DNA of 64,000 bases from Triatoma infestans (Eukaryota > Arthropoda > Insecta > Hemiptera > Reduviidae): contig JAAEAF010000611.1 in assembly GCA_011037195.1 (NCBI GenBank), positions 62,001-126,000 on the forward strand, read 5' to 3'. Under the pieces are notes generated by a model. That model made no database searches and was not told the DNA's origin. It saw only the letters and a program-made list of their open reading frames with translations. Each line of letters begins with the position of its first letter. The stretch's first letter is position 1. Positions 53,664 through 60,110 of the stretch are shown here, one piece after another. The translations under genes were made by a program, and so were the position numbers.

Positions 53664-54583
53664 GAAACAGAACTGCCCAACACCGAATAGTAAGCTGTGA
53701 AGGCTCTTAGAAACGCGGAATTAAAATTGATAACTCAATTTCGACAATATGGCATGATTGTAATAATTCCTATTACGAAACCTGGAAACCTATTCAAGTT
53801 TCATTAAGCCGATTTTCTTCAGATTAATATCTAATAACACAATCTTAATATTAAATAGGTGGAAGAACCGTATATTATACTGAATGTGGCACTTTAGAGC
53901 AAAGCTTAAGTTTTTCAGCCCCCCCCCCCCCCCCCGATATTGTCCGAAAATTAATTTTCAAATAAAATTGATAGGCTGTGTGAGTATGTAGTTAGTATGC
54001 GAAATTTGAAGAAAAAACAAAAAAAAAACACTTTCAGTGATGATGGATTGTGACCGAACCTTCATGTGAGATTTATTGGTATTTAAATAGAATATTAATA
54101 TTTTAAGTCTCTACATTACACATACATACACACACACACACACACAAAACATTCATTTTCCGGTAACTCATTTTTTCGACTTCCGGTAAACTCAATTTTG
54201 AAAATTTTACTACTAGTTGCAGTAAGAGAATGTAAAAAATAAGGTTTACGAAGATCTCTTGCTATTAATTAAAAAAATAAAAAATTTATTTTTAAAATAA
54301 AAATAATAATAATAATAATTACCAATAAGGTGTCCGTGATACAGATGGGAGGTGTCTACTTGTATAGGCCTGCCTGCATGATCTAACACCTGTAGGCGTT
54401 GGCTGAATGTAGTCGTATCTCTTTTCAATCTTAATCTAAGTGAACGTCCATGCGCTCTGAATGATAATTGTACAGCGCCAACATGCGGAGCACTTCTCTT
54501 GGCACGGTGGTGGGCCGACAGTGTCTCCTCGCGGGAGTACACCGCCTCCTCGTAATGCGATATATACTCGTTCAGTCGATTTG
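27330..54583 (-). CDS. kuz: ADAM10/Kuzbanian-type transmembrane metalloprotease (13 exons, 5' partial)
   Basis: A membrane-anchored zinc protease that in animals sheds Notch and other cell-surface proteins; Notch cleavage after ligand binding is the role established for Kuzbanian. Thirteen exons join in phase to about 848 residues plus stop. In order: prodomain with an early basic site (HHRAKR, about residue 30), GGCG cysteine switch (about 155), furin site RIKRVKR (about 234), and a catalytic domain with [11 protein letters not shown] (about 429-439) and its Met-turn segment [11 protein letters not shown]. Next come a disintegrin-like domain ([15 protein letters not shown]), a Cys-rich domain, one membrane span (about 735-757) and a cytoplasmic tail ending HMRQHKV. 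Human ADAM10 is about 750 residues, so this is somewhat longer. The signal-peptide exon is missing. The first intron in the window is 16.3 kb and repeat-filled. No disabling change was seen. Confidence 0.95.
28798..28891 (-). CDS. kuz: ADAM10 exon l: cytoplasmic tail
   Basis: Acceptor 'aaatttatag', donor CCTAAAG|GTAATG. It encodes a Gly/Arg-rich tail segment ([20 protein letters not shown]). This is less conserved in the family; it is supported by phase, splice sites and its place between exons k and m. Confidence 0.85.
28996..29160 (-). CDS. kuz: ADAM10 exon k: transmembrane segment
   Basis: Acceptor 'aaatgtttacag', donor AGAATG|GTAATA, 55 codons. It encodes [20 protein letters not shown], a single hydrophobic span, followed by [17 protein letters not shown], the conserved juxtamembrane cytoplasmic motif of ADAM10 with Pro-rich SH3-like sites. 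Confidence 0.94.
29337..29453 (-). CDS. kuz: ADAM10 exon j: membrane-proximal region
   Basis: Acceptor 'acaattgttcag', donor GTCACG|GTAAGT, 39 codons. It encodes [20 protein letters not shown], a signature stretch of ADAM10, then a stalk leading to the membrane segment (TLTQWVT). Confidence 0.94.
29558..29791 (-). CDS. kuz: ADAM10 exon i: Cys-rich domain
   Basis: Acceptor 'ttgttatttttcag', donor TTTTCAG|GTAGTA, 78 codons. It encodes [29 protein letters not shown] and [11 protein letters not shown], matching the second half of the ADAM10 Cys-rich domain. Confidence 0.94.
29800..32570. other. ADAM10 intron between exons h and i
   Basis: A 2.8-kb intron. Apart from the LINE relic at 30380-31050 it holds no recognised element; the remainder is AT-rich. 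Confidence 0.6.
30380..31050 (+). mobile_element. LINE relic: RNase H and Cys/His tail
   Basis: On the plus strand, broken frames read AWIKGHAGI (about 30590), the RNase H signature around the active-site His. About 270 bases later they read [14 protein letters not shown] and [13 protein letters not shown] (about 30880-31000), the zinc-finger-like C-terminus that follows RNase H in I/Jockey-group LINEs. Many stops show it is long dead. It lies antisense inside the ADAM10 intron. Confidence 0.75.
32585..32940 (-). CDS. kuz: ADAM10 exon h: disintegrin-like and Cys-rich domains
   Basis: Acceptor 'ttactttcag', donor ACTCAG|GTAAAT, 118 full codons. It encodes [15 protein letters not shown], the disintegrin-like start, then many Cys (including [12 protein letters not shown] and [15 protein letters not shown]). 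This matches the conserved disulphide-rich region that orients substrates in ADAM10. Confidence 0.94.
33033..33207 (-). CDS. kuz: ADAM10 exon g: third zinc His and Met-turn
   Basis: Acceptor 'gattttttttcag', donor TTTTAAAG|GTTTGT. The first codon is the third zinc-ligand His ([19 protein letters not shown]). The Met of YIM is the metzincin Met-turn. It ends with a conserved segment containing [11 protein letters not shown] and NCFK, the end of the catalytic domain. Confidence 0.95.
33509..33530 (-). other. CTGAAGAT-stem-GAAG motif (hammerhead-like)
   Basis: On the minus strand CTGAAGA, an extra T, the self-complementary stem GGGACGTCCC, then GAAG. This is the same layout as at 42242-42273 and 39667-39690 but with a different stem sequence. 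It lies next to the palindrome at 33548-33753. Confidence 0.4.
33548..33753. repeat. Inverted repeat with 70-bp arms in an ADAM10 intron
   Basis: The left arm (about 33548-33622) and right arm (about 33684-33753) are reverse complements with few differences. Landmarks are 'actaataacgactaattaat' on the left and 'attaattagtcgttattagt' on the right. The loop is about 60 bases. It is MITE-like and has no ORF. Confidence 0.75.
33780..34350 (-). repeat. Decayed family A fragments in ADAM10 intron
   Basis: Phrases such as 'aaccggaaatgcgacta', 'tgattttctcgaaaatgact' and 'tttcttcaaactttgat' match the inverted family A body, including a partly duplicated segment. No termini were found. Confidence 0.5.
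34458..34565. repeat. Compact hairpin repeat (family C) beside ADAM10 exon f
   Basis: The left arm 'tcagagacattttccgtggt' and right arm 'attacggaaaatgtctctga' form a near-perfect hairpin of about 34 bp per arm around 'cgtggtcatcaca'. The right flank 'tgctttccagctctgcgg' is the reverse complement of the left flank of the copy at 39600. It sits about 90-200 bases past the exon f donor. Confidence 0.7.
34655..34839 (-). CDS. kuz: ADAM10 exon f: zinc-binding site, first part
   Basis: Acceptor 'atcctgacag', donor CTCCA|GTTAGT. It encodes [26 protein letters not shown] and [20 protein letters not shown]. The Glu of HEIGH is the catalytic base and both of its His bind zinc; the third zinc His is the first codon of the next exon. 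A foldback repeat (34458-34565) lies about 90 bases beyond the donor. Confidence 0.95.
34930..36050. other. ADAM10 intron without recognised elements
   Basis: No coding or paired repeat was recognised. Composition near 35060-35480 is less AT-rich than the average, which may reflect an old unrecognised retroelement. Confidence 0.35.
36140..36335 (-). CDS. kuz: ADAM10 exon e: catalytic domain
   Basis: Acceptor 'ctattttaaag', donor CCTCAG|GTAAAA. It encodes [19 protein letters not shown] followed by [13 protein letters not shown], the conserved ADAM10 segment just before the active site. It joins exon f within a Gly codon, giving a Ser/Gly-rich stretch before GGICERFK. Confidence 0.93.
36483..36629 (-). 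CDS. kuz: ADAM10 exon d: catalytic domain
   Basis: Acceptor 'tttttgtgtcccag', donor ATAAAG|GTAAGA, 49 codons. It encodes a helix-rich segment including [21 protein letters not shown], which matches the N-terminal part of the ADAM10 catalytic domain. Confidence 0.93.
36800..36885 (+). mobile_element. Small RNase H relic of a LINE
   Basis: The plus strand reads [19 protein letters not shown] at about 36806-36862, which matches the RNase H motif (GHxGIxGNExAD) of LINE ORF2s. The reading frame fails on either side. It is antisense within the intron between ADAM10 exons c and d. Confidence 0.7.
37428..37768 (-). CDS. kuz: ADAM10 exon c: cysteine switch, furin site, start of protease domain
   Basis: Acceptor 'ttcctcattaag', donor GAACAA|GTAAGT. 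It contains [13 protein letters not shown], whose Cys is the likely cysteine-switch residue keeping the zymogen inactive. It then contains [10 protein letters not shown], a proprotein-convertase site, and [14 protein letters not shown], the start of the catalytic domain. An acidic, polar linker of about 50 residues between switch and furin site is longer than in human ADAM10. Confidence 0.94.
37872..38060 (-). CDS. kuz: ADAM10 exon b: prodomain
   Basis: Acceptor 'atatttgtacag', donor AGGACAG|GTGAAG. It encodes [17 protein letters not shown] through [19 protein letters not shown], corresponding to the prodomain stretch of ADAM10 with the conserved FHSVIY motif. It joins exon a across the 16.3-kb intron through a split Gly codon. 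Confidence 0.93.
39600..39835. repeat. Family C repeat with 50-bp terminal inverted repeats
   Basis: The left end 'ccctgcttctttttgtggtc' and right end 'gaccacaaaacgaagcaggc' are inverted copies, extending outwards through 'cagagatattttccgg' and 'cacggatatctctgg'. The interior contains the hammerhead-like motif at 39667-39690 on the minus strand. It resembles a MITE or foldback element and sits in the 16.3-kb ADAM10 intron. Confidence 0.75.
39667..39690 (-). other. CTGATGAT-stem-GAAA motif (hammerhead-like)
   Basis: On the minus strand CTGATGA, an extra T, the hairpin GGGC-GAAC-GCCC, then GAAA. These are the invariant core blocks of a hammerhead ribozyme separated by a stem II. The one-base insertion before stem II, and no clear stems I and III, keep this uncertain. 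Confidence 0.4.
41123..42116 (-). repeat. Family A repeat, full reverse copy
   Basis: It begins with 'ctttctcttactcctagtaa' (the palindromic end, inverted) and ends with 'gtgtttcacaccagattttt' (the hairpin 5' end, inverted). The internal phrases appear in the opposite order to 18343-19278. A (TG)n run lies at about 41268-41280. It sits in the large ADAM10 intron. No ORF above about 80 codons is protein-like. Confidence 0.8.
42242..42300 (+). other. CTGATGAT-stem-GAAAC motif followed by a hairpin
   Basis: CTGATGA (42242-42248), one extra T, the stem GTCTTA (42250-42255) pairing with TAAGAC (42263-42268) around a 7-base loop, then GAAAC (42269-42273). Just beyond is a perfect hairpin AAGTAAAA-tttg-TTTTACTT (42281-42300). 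The 'GAAACGTTGG' surroundings are of the type seen in Penelope-like element repeats with hammerhead motifs. No Penelope coding sequence is present nearby. Confidence 0.45.
43800..44090 (-). mobile_element. LINE relic, C-terminal part
   Basis: A minus-strand frame of 85 codons contains [19 protein letters not shown], resembling the 'LRxLTGH' segment that follows RNase H in R1/I-group LINEs. It may belong to the same decayed insertion as 44219-45060 or to a neighbouring one. Confidence 0.5.
44219..45060 (-). mobile_element. LINE 3' fragment with RNase H and (TAA)n tail
   Basis: On the minus strand, in broken frames: FQAEVQAI (near 44985, the RNase H catalytic Glu segment), then [29 protein letters not shown], and a C-x2-C motif (LCQNC) near 44470. 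The minus-strand 3' end is [10 protein letters not shown] followed by a (TAA)n tail, seen as (ATT)n at 44219-44248. Such a tail is typical of I/R1-group elements. A second copy lies at 52980-53500. Confidence 0.8.
45060..46100. other. AT-rich intronic DNA with one strong hairpin
   Basis: No coding signal. The 57-base hairpin at 45903-45959 is listed separately. Long A/T runs are present. Confidence 0.4.
45903..45959. repeat. 18-bp inverted repeat with about 21-base loop
   Basis: GTATTTAAAGAGAGTATA pairs with TGTACTCTCTTTAAATAC at one mismatch. It is isolated in AT-rich DNA. No termination or processing context could be assigned. Confidence 0.6.
46100..46500 (-). repeat. Decayed family A fragment
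   Basis: It has the phrases 'ttaacggaattgcgacttga', 'ttttgcgatattctcgaaga' and 'atacctatcacttttgtttg' in the inverted family order. The end at about 46100 ('tactttcccttatccctggt') resembles a diverged palindromic terminus. Confidence 0.55.
47948..49450 (+). mobile_element. Internally deleted R1-like LINE
   Basis: The first frame (47948-48487, 179 codons) starts with an ORF1-like N-terminus ([19 protein letters not shown]) and passes, without a break, into the reverse-transcriptase catalytic motif YADDPAIVV and the following thumb region. After one stop at 48485-48487 the same frame resumes with [12 protein letters not shown] and continues to 49066. Further on, in other frames, the Cys/His-rich tail ([11 protein letters not shown], about 49133) is seen. 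The 3' end has an AATAATAATAA tail near 49438-49450. Most of ORF1, the endonuclease and half of RT are missing, so it is non-autonomous. It is antisense to ADAM10 inside its large intron. Confidence 0.8.
49451..52970. other. Intronic DNA with scattered family A pieces
   Basis: Family A-like phrases occur near 50580-50910, and an inverted 5' end lies at about 51058-51105 ('gtttcacatcagattttttt'). A (GA)n tract lies near 52107-52137. No gene or intact element was recognised; frames of about 70 codons at 51249-51753 lack support. Confidence 0.4.
52980..53500 (-). mobile_element. Second decayed copy of the LINE at 44219-45060
   Basis: Plus-strand phrases 'cctaggaagtggtacaccgt' and 'aaagtcctgcccattttgtg' parallel those near 44436 and 44490. 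The minus strand reads VPGQAG in the RNase H position. Frames are broken by several stops. Confidence 0.7.
53640..53710. repeat. (GA)n tract and dispersed repeat fragment
   Basis: A GA dinucleotide run of about 25 bases is followed by 'aactgcccaacaccgaatag', which resembles the segment at about 18043-18060. A C-homopolymer follows at about 53921-53935. Confidence 0.5.
53760..54238 (+). repeat. Family A-related fragment
   Basis: It ends in 'ttgcagtaagagaatgtaaa' at about 54217, a diverged 3' terminus, with 'cggtaaactcaattttgaaa' before it. It lies just downstream of ADAM10 exon a in the intron. A (CA)n run lies at about 54128-54146. Confidence 0.5.
54323..54583 (-). CDS. kuz: ADAM10 exon a: start of mature prodomain
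   Basis: The first ADAM10 exon visible. The acceptor 'ttattgtttcag' precedes it and the donor is ATTG|GTAATT. It encodes [11 protein letters not shown] near the start, then [18 protein letters not shown] and [12 protein letters not shown], all matching the conserved beginning of ADAM10 prodomains. It begins with two bases of a split codon, so an upstream exon (initiator Met and signal peptide) is required. None was found between 54584 and 64000, although a short exon could be hidden there. Confidence 0.93.
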
Positions 54584-54689
54584 CTGAAACAATAAAACAG
54601 AATCAATTAAATAACAATTTTAAATTTAAAAGAGATAAATGTAACTATAGAATACGCTTAATTGCTAATCCGATTATGGCCCGAGTAAC

Positions 54690-54740
54690 AGGATCTGACA
54701 GAAATAGAGATTAATTTGTTTCGACCGTCTTCGGACAACA
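54690..54740 (-). other. Diverged member of the CTGA...GAAAC motif group
   Basis: The minus strand reads CCTGAAAATGG, then a potential stem region, then GGTCGAAAC. The CTGATGA block is altered, so this would not be a functional hammerhead core. It is listed because of its resemblance to the four better copies. Confidence 0.3.
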
Positions 54741-55179
54741 CATTCCATTTTCAGGATATCTTAATTAACGGAATGATACTGACCGAATAACGTAACGCAA
54801 GCATACAGAAACAGATTTTGCATATTATGGTCTGCGATGTCACAATATTAATCAAGACTTCCTATCAGGCCTGGTTTTCTAGATCGAACGGCCAAAAACC
54901 GATCGATCACCATAATAATCCACTTTTTAACCATGCGTATTTTCATGCGAAATTTTGTTCGATTACCTCTTCCTAAAAGAGATCATTTTCTAAAGTATAT
55001 CATTTTGTTTAAAGAAAGGCTTAAAGACAATTTTTCAATTTTATAATTGTAATAGTGGTGTATAAAAAACAAAGTACCGTTTTCTAATTAATGAAGTTCA
55101 ATAGACTTTAAACCCATCCACATGCATGTCTGATGTTTACAAACACCATATTATATAAATCTTTAGCCTATGTAGAGTG

Positions 55180-56240
55180 TTTCTATACGTCGCTTTCAAA
55201 TAGTCAGTTCAGTTGTGAGCTTTTTTTTTAGAGAACCGTGACTGTGTCTTACGATACATTAGTAATTTTATCTCACTACTGTAAAAAAACAGTGTACAGT
55301 TGCTGAAGCTAAGCGGGTTCTATGTGAAATCGAAGGGGAAGATGTCCTTGATCAGTGTACTCGGCTTTTGGTTTCAACAATTTAATAGTGGTAATATACT
55401 TCAGAAGAAAAGTACCTAGAAAAGTACGCCAGGGCGGCTATTGTGTGATATTGATAAAGCTTTACGGGAAGCTGTCGAGTCTAGTACGAGCTCATAATAA
55501 GTATTCGAGCACTTGGTGCAGAACTGGTGGTGCCTAAAAACACTGTTAGCCGCCATCTCCATACTAAGGGTAAGGTAAAAGATAGATTTAGGACAGTGCC
55601 GCAAGAACTTTCAGCTCAACAGGCTGCCAGGAATATGGATACTTGCCAACTTCTCTTAAAAAATCCATTTGACATGTACTACTATAAAACAGGTGATGAG
55701 AAGTGAATTTACTGGCGTAATCCTGACGCAGATGGTCAATGATTGGATAGCGGTGAAGCGGCATTTTGCACCGGTTGGTGCAAGAGGGCAATTTGTGAAA
55801 AAGTTGATGTTGTGCTGGAACTATGAAGGAACATCGAGTACGTATTCATTCCCGATGGACTTTCCATGATTCGGCAGGAAACTATACTGCCATCAACTGA
55901 GAAAATGTACTTAAAAATGGTTCAGCGTAATTCAGCTTTGGTCAATCGCAAACAGGTTTTGTCCCAGCAAGATAACGTTCGGCCACACACTCTCGTCAGA
56001 TTAACACAAATTGAAGAATTTGATGGCATTGAACTTCTTTTACATCCCCCCTATAGTCCCTATAGAATTAGCTCCAACTGTTTCGGTCCATGGTACATTT
56101 CTTTTGTAGGAGAAAATTTAATAACTTCTCCGAAGTGCAGGAGTTTTTTGATTCTTAACTCAAGGAATGGTATCACCAAAAGAATTCAGGAGCTGGCACA
56201 AAAAGATGACTTACAAGTCAAGCACAACGGGGTGCATTTT
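55180..56240 (+). mobile_element. Mariner-family transposon relic
   Basis: Broken plus-strand frames show the order of a mariner transposase. An N-terminal helix-turn-helix region includes KNTVSRHLHTKGK (about 55535) and TVPQELSAQQ follows. The 'GDEKWIYWRNPD'-like segment with the first catalytic Asp is near 55697. The NVRPHT segment with the second Asp region is near 55976, then LLHPPYSPY near 56040. Stops and shifts are frequent and no intact ORF exceeds about 128 codons. Terminal inverted repeats were not identified. Confidence 0.8.
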
Positions 56241-56571
56241 GAACATTCATAGAAAATTAATGTTCTCGATGGGTACCACCGGGGAGAAGAAGGAGAGGAA
56301 GACCACGCCAGACATATACGGGTGGAATACTGGAGGAGATGGCGGTCGTGGTTTGGCTGATGAGGATTGGTATGACAGAGAGAAGTGGAGGAGTTTCATT
56401 GCCTAAACAGTAATCCTTACGAGAAGAGAGAAGCCGATATAAGTAATAAGTGACAAATTCATAAAAGGCACTTAAAAAACTTCAATTGAAAAACGGTTAC
56501 AGTGCAGTAAGAGAAACTTATTTTCTAACAAGTTGTTACTCTTACTGCTCCCAAGGTACGCTAAGGGCAAG

Positions 56572-57056
56572 TGCGGGCCACTGAGGTCTATTGGTATTAC
56601 TGAGAATACGCGCACACTTCCGACCAAGCGGCCAAGTCTGGCCGGCGAGGTCCTACGCGACATATACGCGGCCAGCGGCCAGGCGTGGCCGTCGAGAATC
56701 ACTATATTTGTTAGAAATCCATCAGTGCGAGCTCATTAGCCGCGGCGGACAGTGAGTTTTGCTAGCATTTCTGAAATGAACTGACTAATAATAATACATT
56801 TTATTTAAAAGAAAATATGACATACAAAAAAAAGTTAATTAGTGTTACATATGGCATGAGATTTATTATAATTATGAATTATGAAATTATGGGTATTATT
56901 TATTGATTGGCTTTATTTCTATAATCTAGAGCTTGTTGAACAAATTTTACAAAAACAGAAATGAACTGATTATTTTGGCCGCCAGTCTGGTCGCCATACC
57001 AGTCACTACCATCCATTGGTCGCGGCGGCCAGGCCGCTTAATGCGCACTTGCCCTA
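56572..57056. mobile_element. GC-rich DNA element with AGGGCAAGTGCG terminal inverted repeats
   Basis: The left end is AGGGCAAGTGCGGGCC (from about 56574) and the right end is GCGCACTTGCCCT (to about 57055), the reverse complement. Both subterminal regions are rich in GGCCGCC/GGCCAG motifs, very unlike the AT-rich surroundings, while the centre is AT-rich. It is about 485 bp long with no transposase, so presumably a non-autonomous DNA transposon. The superfamily is not assigned. Confidence 0.65.
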
Positions 57057-57870
57057 AAATATAAATTGTCAGGTGCAAGTATTTGTAGTTTCATTTTTCA
57101 AACATCACTAATTACGATTTCTTGGTACCATTAGAATTACCTCTTCTCAAAAGAGACCATTTTCTAACTACACCATATTGCTGCAATCATAATCTAATTT
57201 GATTTAACATTCGGAGGGGGAAAGCTAGGAGCCTAAATAAAACTATTTGCACAAATTGCTTTTCATTTATAAGTTAACAAAGAAAATTGTAATAAATAAT
57301 GAAAATTGTTATTAACAGGTGAGCTACAAGATTGGAGAAAGATATTTTACAAACAAAAACAAAAAAAAAAACGAAAAATAAGAAATATTGAGGTACGGAA
57401 TAATTCAGAGAAAGAAAATGGAATAATCATCTGTGTGAAAACAAAGAAGATTTGTGTGAAACAAGACACAGATTACAAGAGATAGATGGAAATTAGAAAA
57501 GCAGCATCCCCCCCACTGTTGGTACTCTGTACTGGGCACACTCTTGCATGGAAAATAAGCTTACTTGTAATTCTAAAGTAAAGCCATTTTCTCTTTGTTT
57601 TTGTTTTTTACCACACTCTGTTTGCGTATTTTCCCCATCTCTATTATCTTCTACAACAAAATTTTTAATCAGGAAAATTATGTTTTCCAAGAAGAGAATA
57701 TTTCAAAAGTTAATAATTAAAAATTTATAGATTTGATGTTATATAGTATGCAGATTATAGTACAGTTGGATACTGTGATAAAGAACTTCGGAGAATGAGT
57801 CGGGCTTCATTCTGGGCTCAATCGAGTTGCAGTTTTGTATGTGCGTCCAGTTTCAGTAAGTGTAGTAATT
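57057..57870. other. AT-rich DNA without recognised features
   Basis: Short frames near 57493-57730 on both strands show no domain. No exon was identified. Confidence 0.4.
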
Positions 57871-57874
57871 AAAA

Positions 57875-58060
57875 AAAAAAGTCTGGTGTGAAACACTCAC
57901 ACGGCTTTCTCTTACTTATATACTATACTATACTCTCTCTTATAATTAATACAATTATATATAAAATGACAAATTTTGCTATTTGTCCTAATATAAATAT
58001 GGAGGTGTTGAGGGATAAATAACAACCTTGGCAGGTAGACAGTGATGATTATATTATGGC
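57875..58060 (+). repeat. Family A 5' end fragment
   Basis: 'agtctggtgtgaaacactca' followed by 'cacggctttctcttact' marks the 5' terminus of family A, truncated after under 200 bases. It may have been cut by the LINE insertion that begins at about 58100. Confidence 0.65.
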
Positions 58061-58120
58061 CCAGTAGAGCGCTCTAAATACACGGAACTAACTAATACAT
58101 GTTTTTTTAAATCTTTTTAT

Positions 58121-59179
58121 TTAGAATTTTACAACTACATGCTCTGCATGTAACAAGAAAAAATGATCAATGTACATATAAAAGAGGCGTGATTGGTGTG
58201 AATGATAAGTTATCCACTGATAACTACCATCAGATGCCCAGGAGCCGCGGGGCCAACGACGCTTCAGTCGTCTTGGAGGATTACCCGGAAGTGAATTTGA
58301 AGAGGGAGCGTGAACTAGAGGATTAGGATGGAGGGGGAGATTACTATGGAATTTGAGATATCTAGACTTTGCTAGGGTGTGTATAAATGGAATCTTCAAG
58401 TCAGTATGGATTGTTTTGTTTGAGACGTAAAAAGGAGCATCGACGATACGACGTAGGATCTTAGATTGGAGAGTTTGGAGTCTGTTGAGATTATTTCTTT
58501 TTGCAGTCCCATAAAGTTCTAGTCCGTAATTCCAAATTGGTGAAAGGAGAGCGGTATAAAGTCGTCTTTTATTTTGTAGAGTCAGTTTAGAGCGTTTGTC
58601 AAGAAATGGGCAGACAAGTCTGAAACGTTGGCTAAAGGAAGTTCGTTTGAGTCTAGTATGGGGGTTCCAAGTCAGACGTTTGTCTAAGTAAAGTCCCAGA
58701 TAACGAACATGGTCTGCAGGTGGTATAAGAGTATTGTAGAGATTGACTGGAGAGATTACTTTTTTATTTAGAGTGAATACTATAAATTTAGATTTGTTCG
58801 TGTTGATTTTTATTTTCCATTTGGTTAGCCAGGTTTCTAATAACTGAAGATGACATTGAAGAATATGTTTGGAAATTACAGGATCTTTGTGAGGTGAAAG
58901 GATTGCTGTATCATCGGCATAAGTAAAGATGGTCGTATTAGGATGTGTGGGGATATCAGCAGTGTAAATTGAATAAAGTATAGGGGCCAGGATACTGCCT
59001 TGTGGCACGCTGGCAAGAATAGGATAAACCGGTGAAATAGATGATTCTTGAGTAACTTGGAAGAAGCGGTCTGTTAAATATGATTTGAGAATGAGATAAT
59101 AAGTATGGGGTAAAATGCGTTTGAGCTTCCACAACAAGCCTTCGAGCCATACACAATCAAACGCCCTTGACACGTCCAA
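58121..59179 (-). CDS. LINE reverse transcriptase fragment
   Basis: A 352-codon open frame. It includes DVSRAFDCVW with the first catalytic Asp, SVPQGSILAPILYSIYTAD, and FTYADDTAI with the two catalytic Asp of the palm. A thumb region with YLGLYLDKRLTW and LTLQNKRRLYTALL follows, ending near the element's 3' end. The frame continues upstream without a stop for about 50 more codons (GFRSGHSTIQQAHR) before a frameshift near 59340. It is derived from a transposon and not a host gene. Confidence 0.9.
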   Translation of the reverse strand: MDVSRAFDCVWLEGLLWKLKRILPHTYYLILKSYLTDRFFQVTQESSISPVYPILASVPQGSILAPILYSIYTADIPTHPNTTIFTYADDTAILSPHKDPVISKHILQCHLQLLETWLTKWKIKINTNKSKFIVFTLNKKVISPVNLYNTLIPPADHVRYLGLYLDKRLTWNPHTRLKRTSFSQRFRLVCPFLDKRSKLTLQNKRRLYTALLSPIWNYGLELYGTAKRNNLNRLQTLQSKILRRIVDAPFYVSNKTIHTDLKIPFIHTLAKSRYLKFHSNLPLHPNPLVHAPSSNSLPGNPPRRLKRRWPRGSWASDGSYQWITYHSHQSRLFYMYIDHFFLLHAEHVVVKF

Positions 59180-59822
59180 GAATACACCAGCGCAGTATTG
59201 CTTCCGCTCGAGGGAAGTAGCGATTACATCTACAACGCGATGTGCTTGTTGAATGGTGGAGTGTCCACTACGGAATCCAAACTGGTGGTGAGGGATAATT
59301 TGGAGAGAGTCTAGTAATGGTTGAAGGCATAAATCTTTTCGAATATTTTACCTAAAATAGGTAGCAGGCTTATGGGTCGGTAAGAGCTTGGGAGATGTGT
59401 AGGTTTGTTTGGTTTAGGAATCATGCGAACGGAAGCGAATTTCCAAAGATAGGAAAGTATGTAGTCCTAAATATTGCATTGTAGAGAGTAGTTAGATATA
59501 CGATGGCTCTTCTTCTTAGGGAGGTTAATGATGATTTGTGTTACTTCAGAAGGAGTAATGGGTTTAGGAGGCAGTGAAAGAGGTGATGAGATGTCAAGTT
59601 CACTGGTGATATTAGAAATGTGTTCTGCATCTTGAATGTCGGAGTTTGGGATAAATATAGAGCTGAGATACGGAGCTAGAAGATTAGCTTTTTCTGCGTC
59701 TGTTTTAGCCCAAGTACCGTTGTCATGGCGTAGAGGTAGAAACTGATCAGAGTTGATGACATGATTGGGTGGGCAATACACTGCAGCTATATTATAAGTA
59801 AATGGTTCCGAAAGTAAGGAAA

Positions 59823-60110
59823 TTACAGTTGGTTTAAGATAGTTTGTTGAGGGTAAGGAATTAGAAAATGAGCTAGTTTCTTGCGAATTAATATTGCAGA
59901 GCCACCATGAGCTGTTCCATCTGGATGATTAGTCCTGTAGAGCGTATATCCGTTAATAGAAAAATATGATCTGTCAGTAAAGTGAGTCTCAGTGATAAGA
60001 ACTATGTCAATTCGTTTGTCATGAAGTAATATATCTAGCTCTTGTTTATGTCTAGTAAGTCCGTTGGCATTCCACAGGAGAATAGTGAGAGAGTGTTGGT
60101 TAAGCGGCAT
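59823..60110 (-). pseudogene. LINE endonuclease domain, N-terminal part
   Basis: It begins MPLNQHSLTILLWNANGL, the standard start of a LINE AP-type endonuclease with its Asn, and includes LITETHF with the catalytic Glu and HGGSAILIRK. It stops at 95 residues, well short of the usual 230 or so. Confidence 0.85.
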
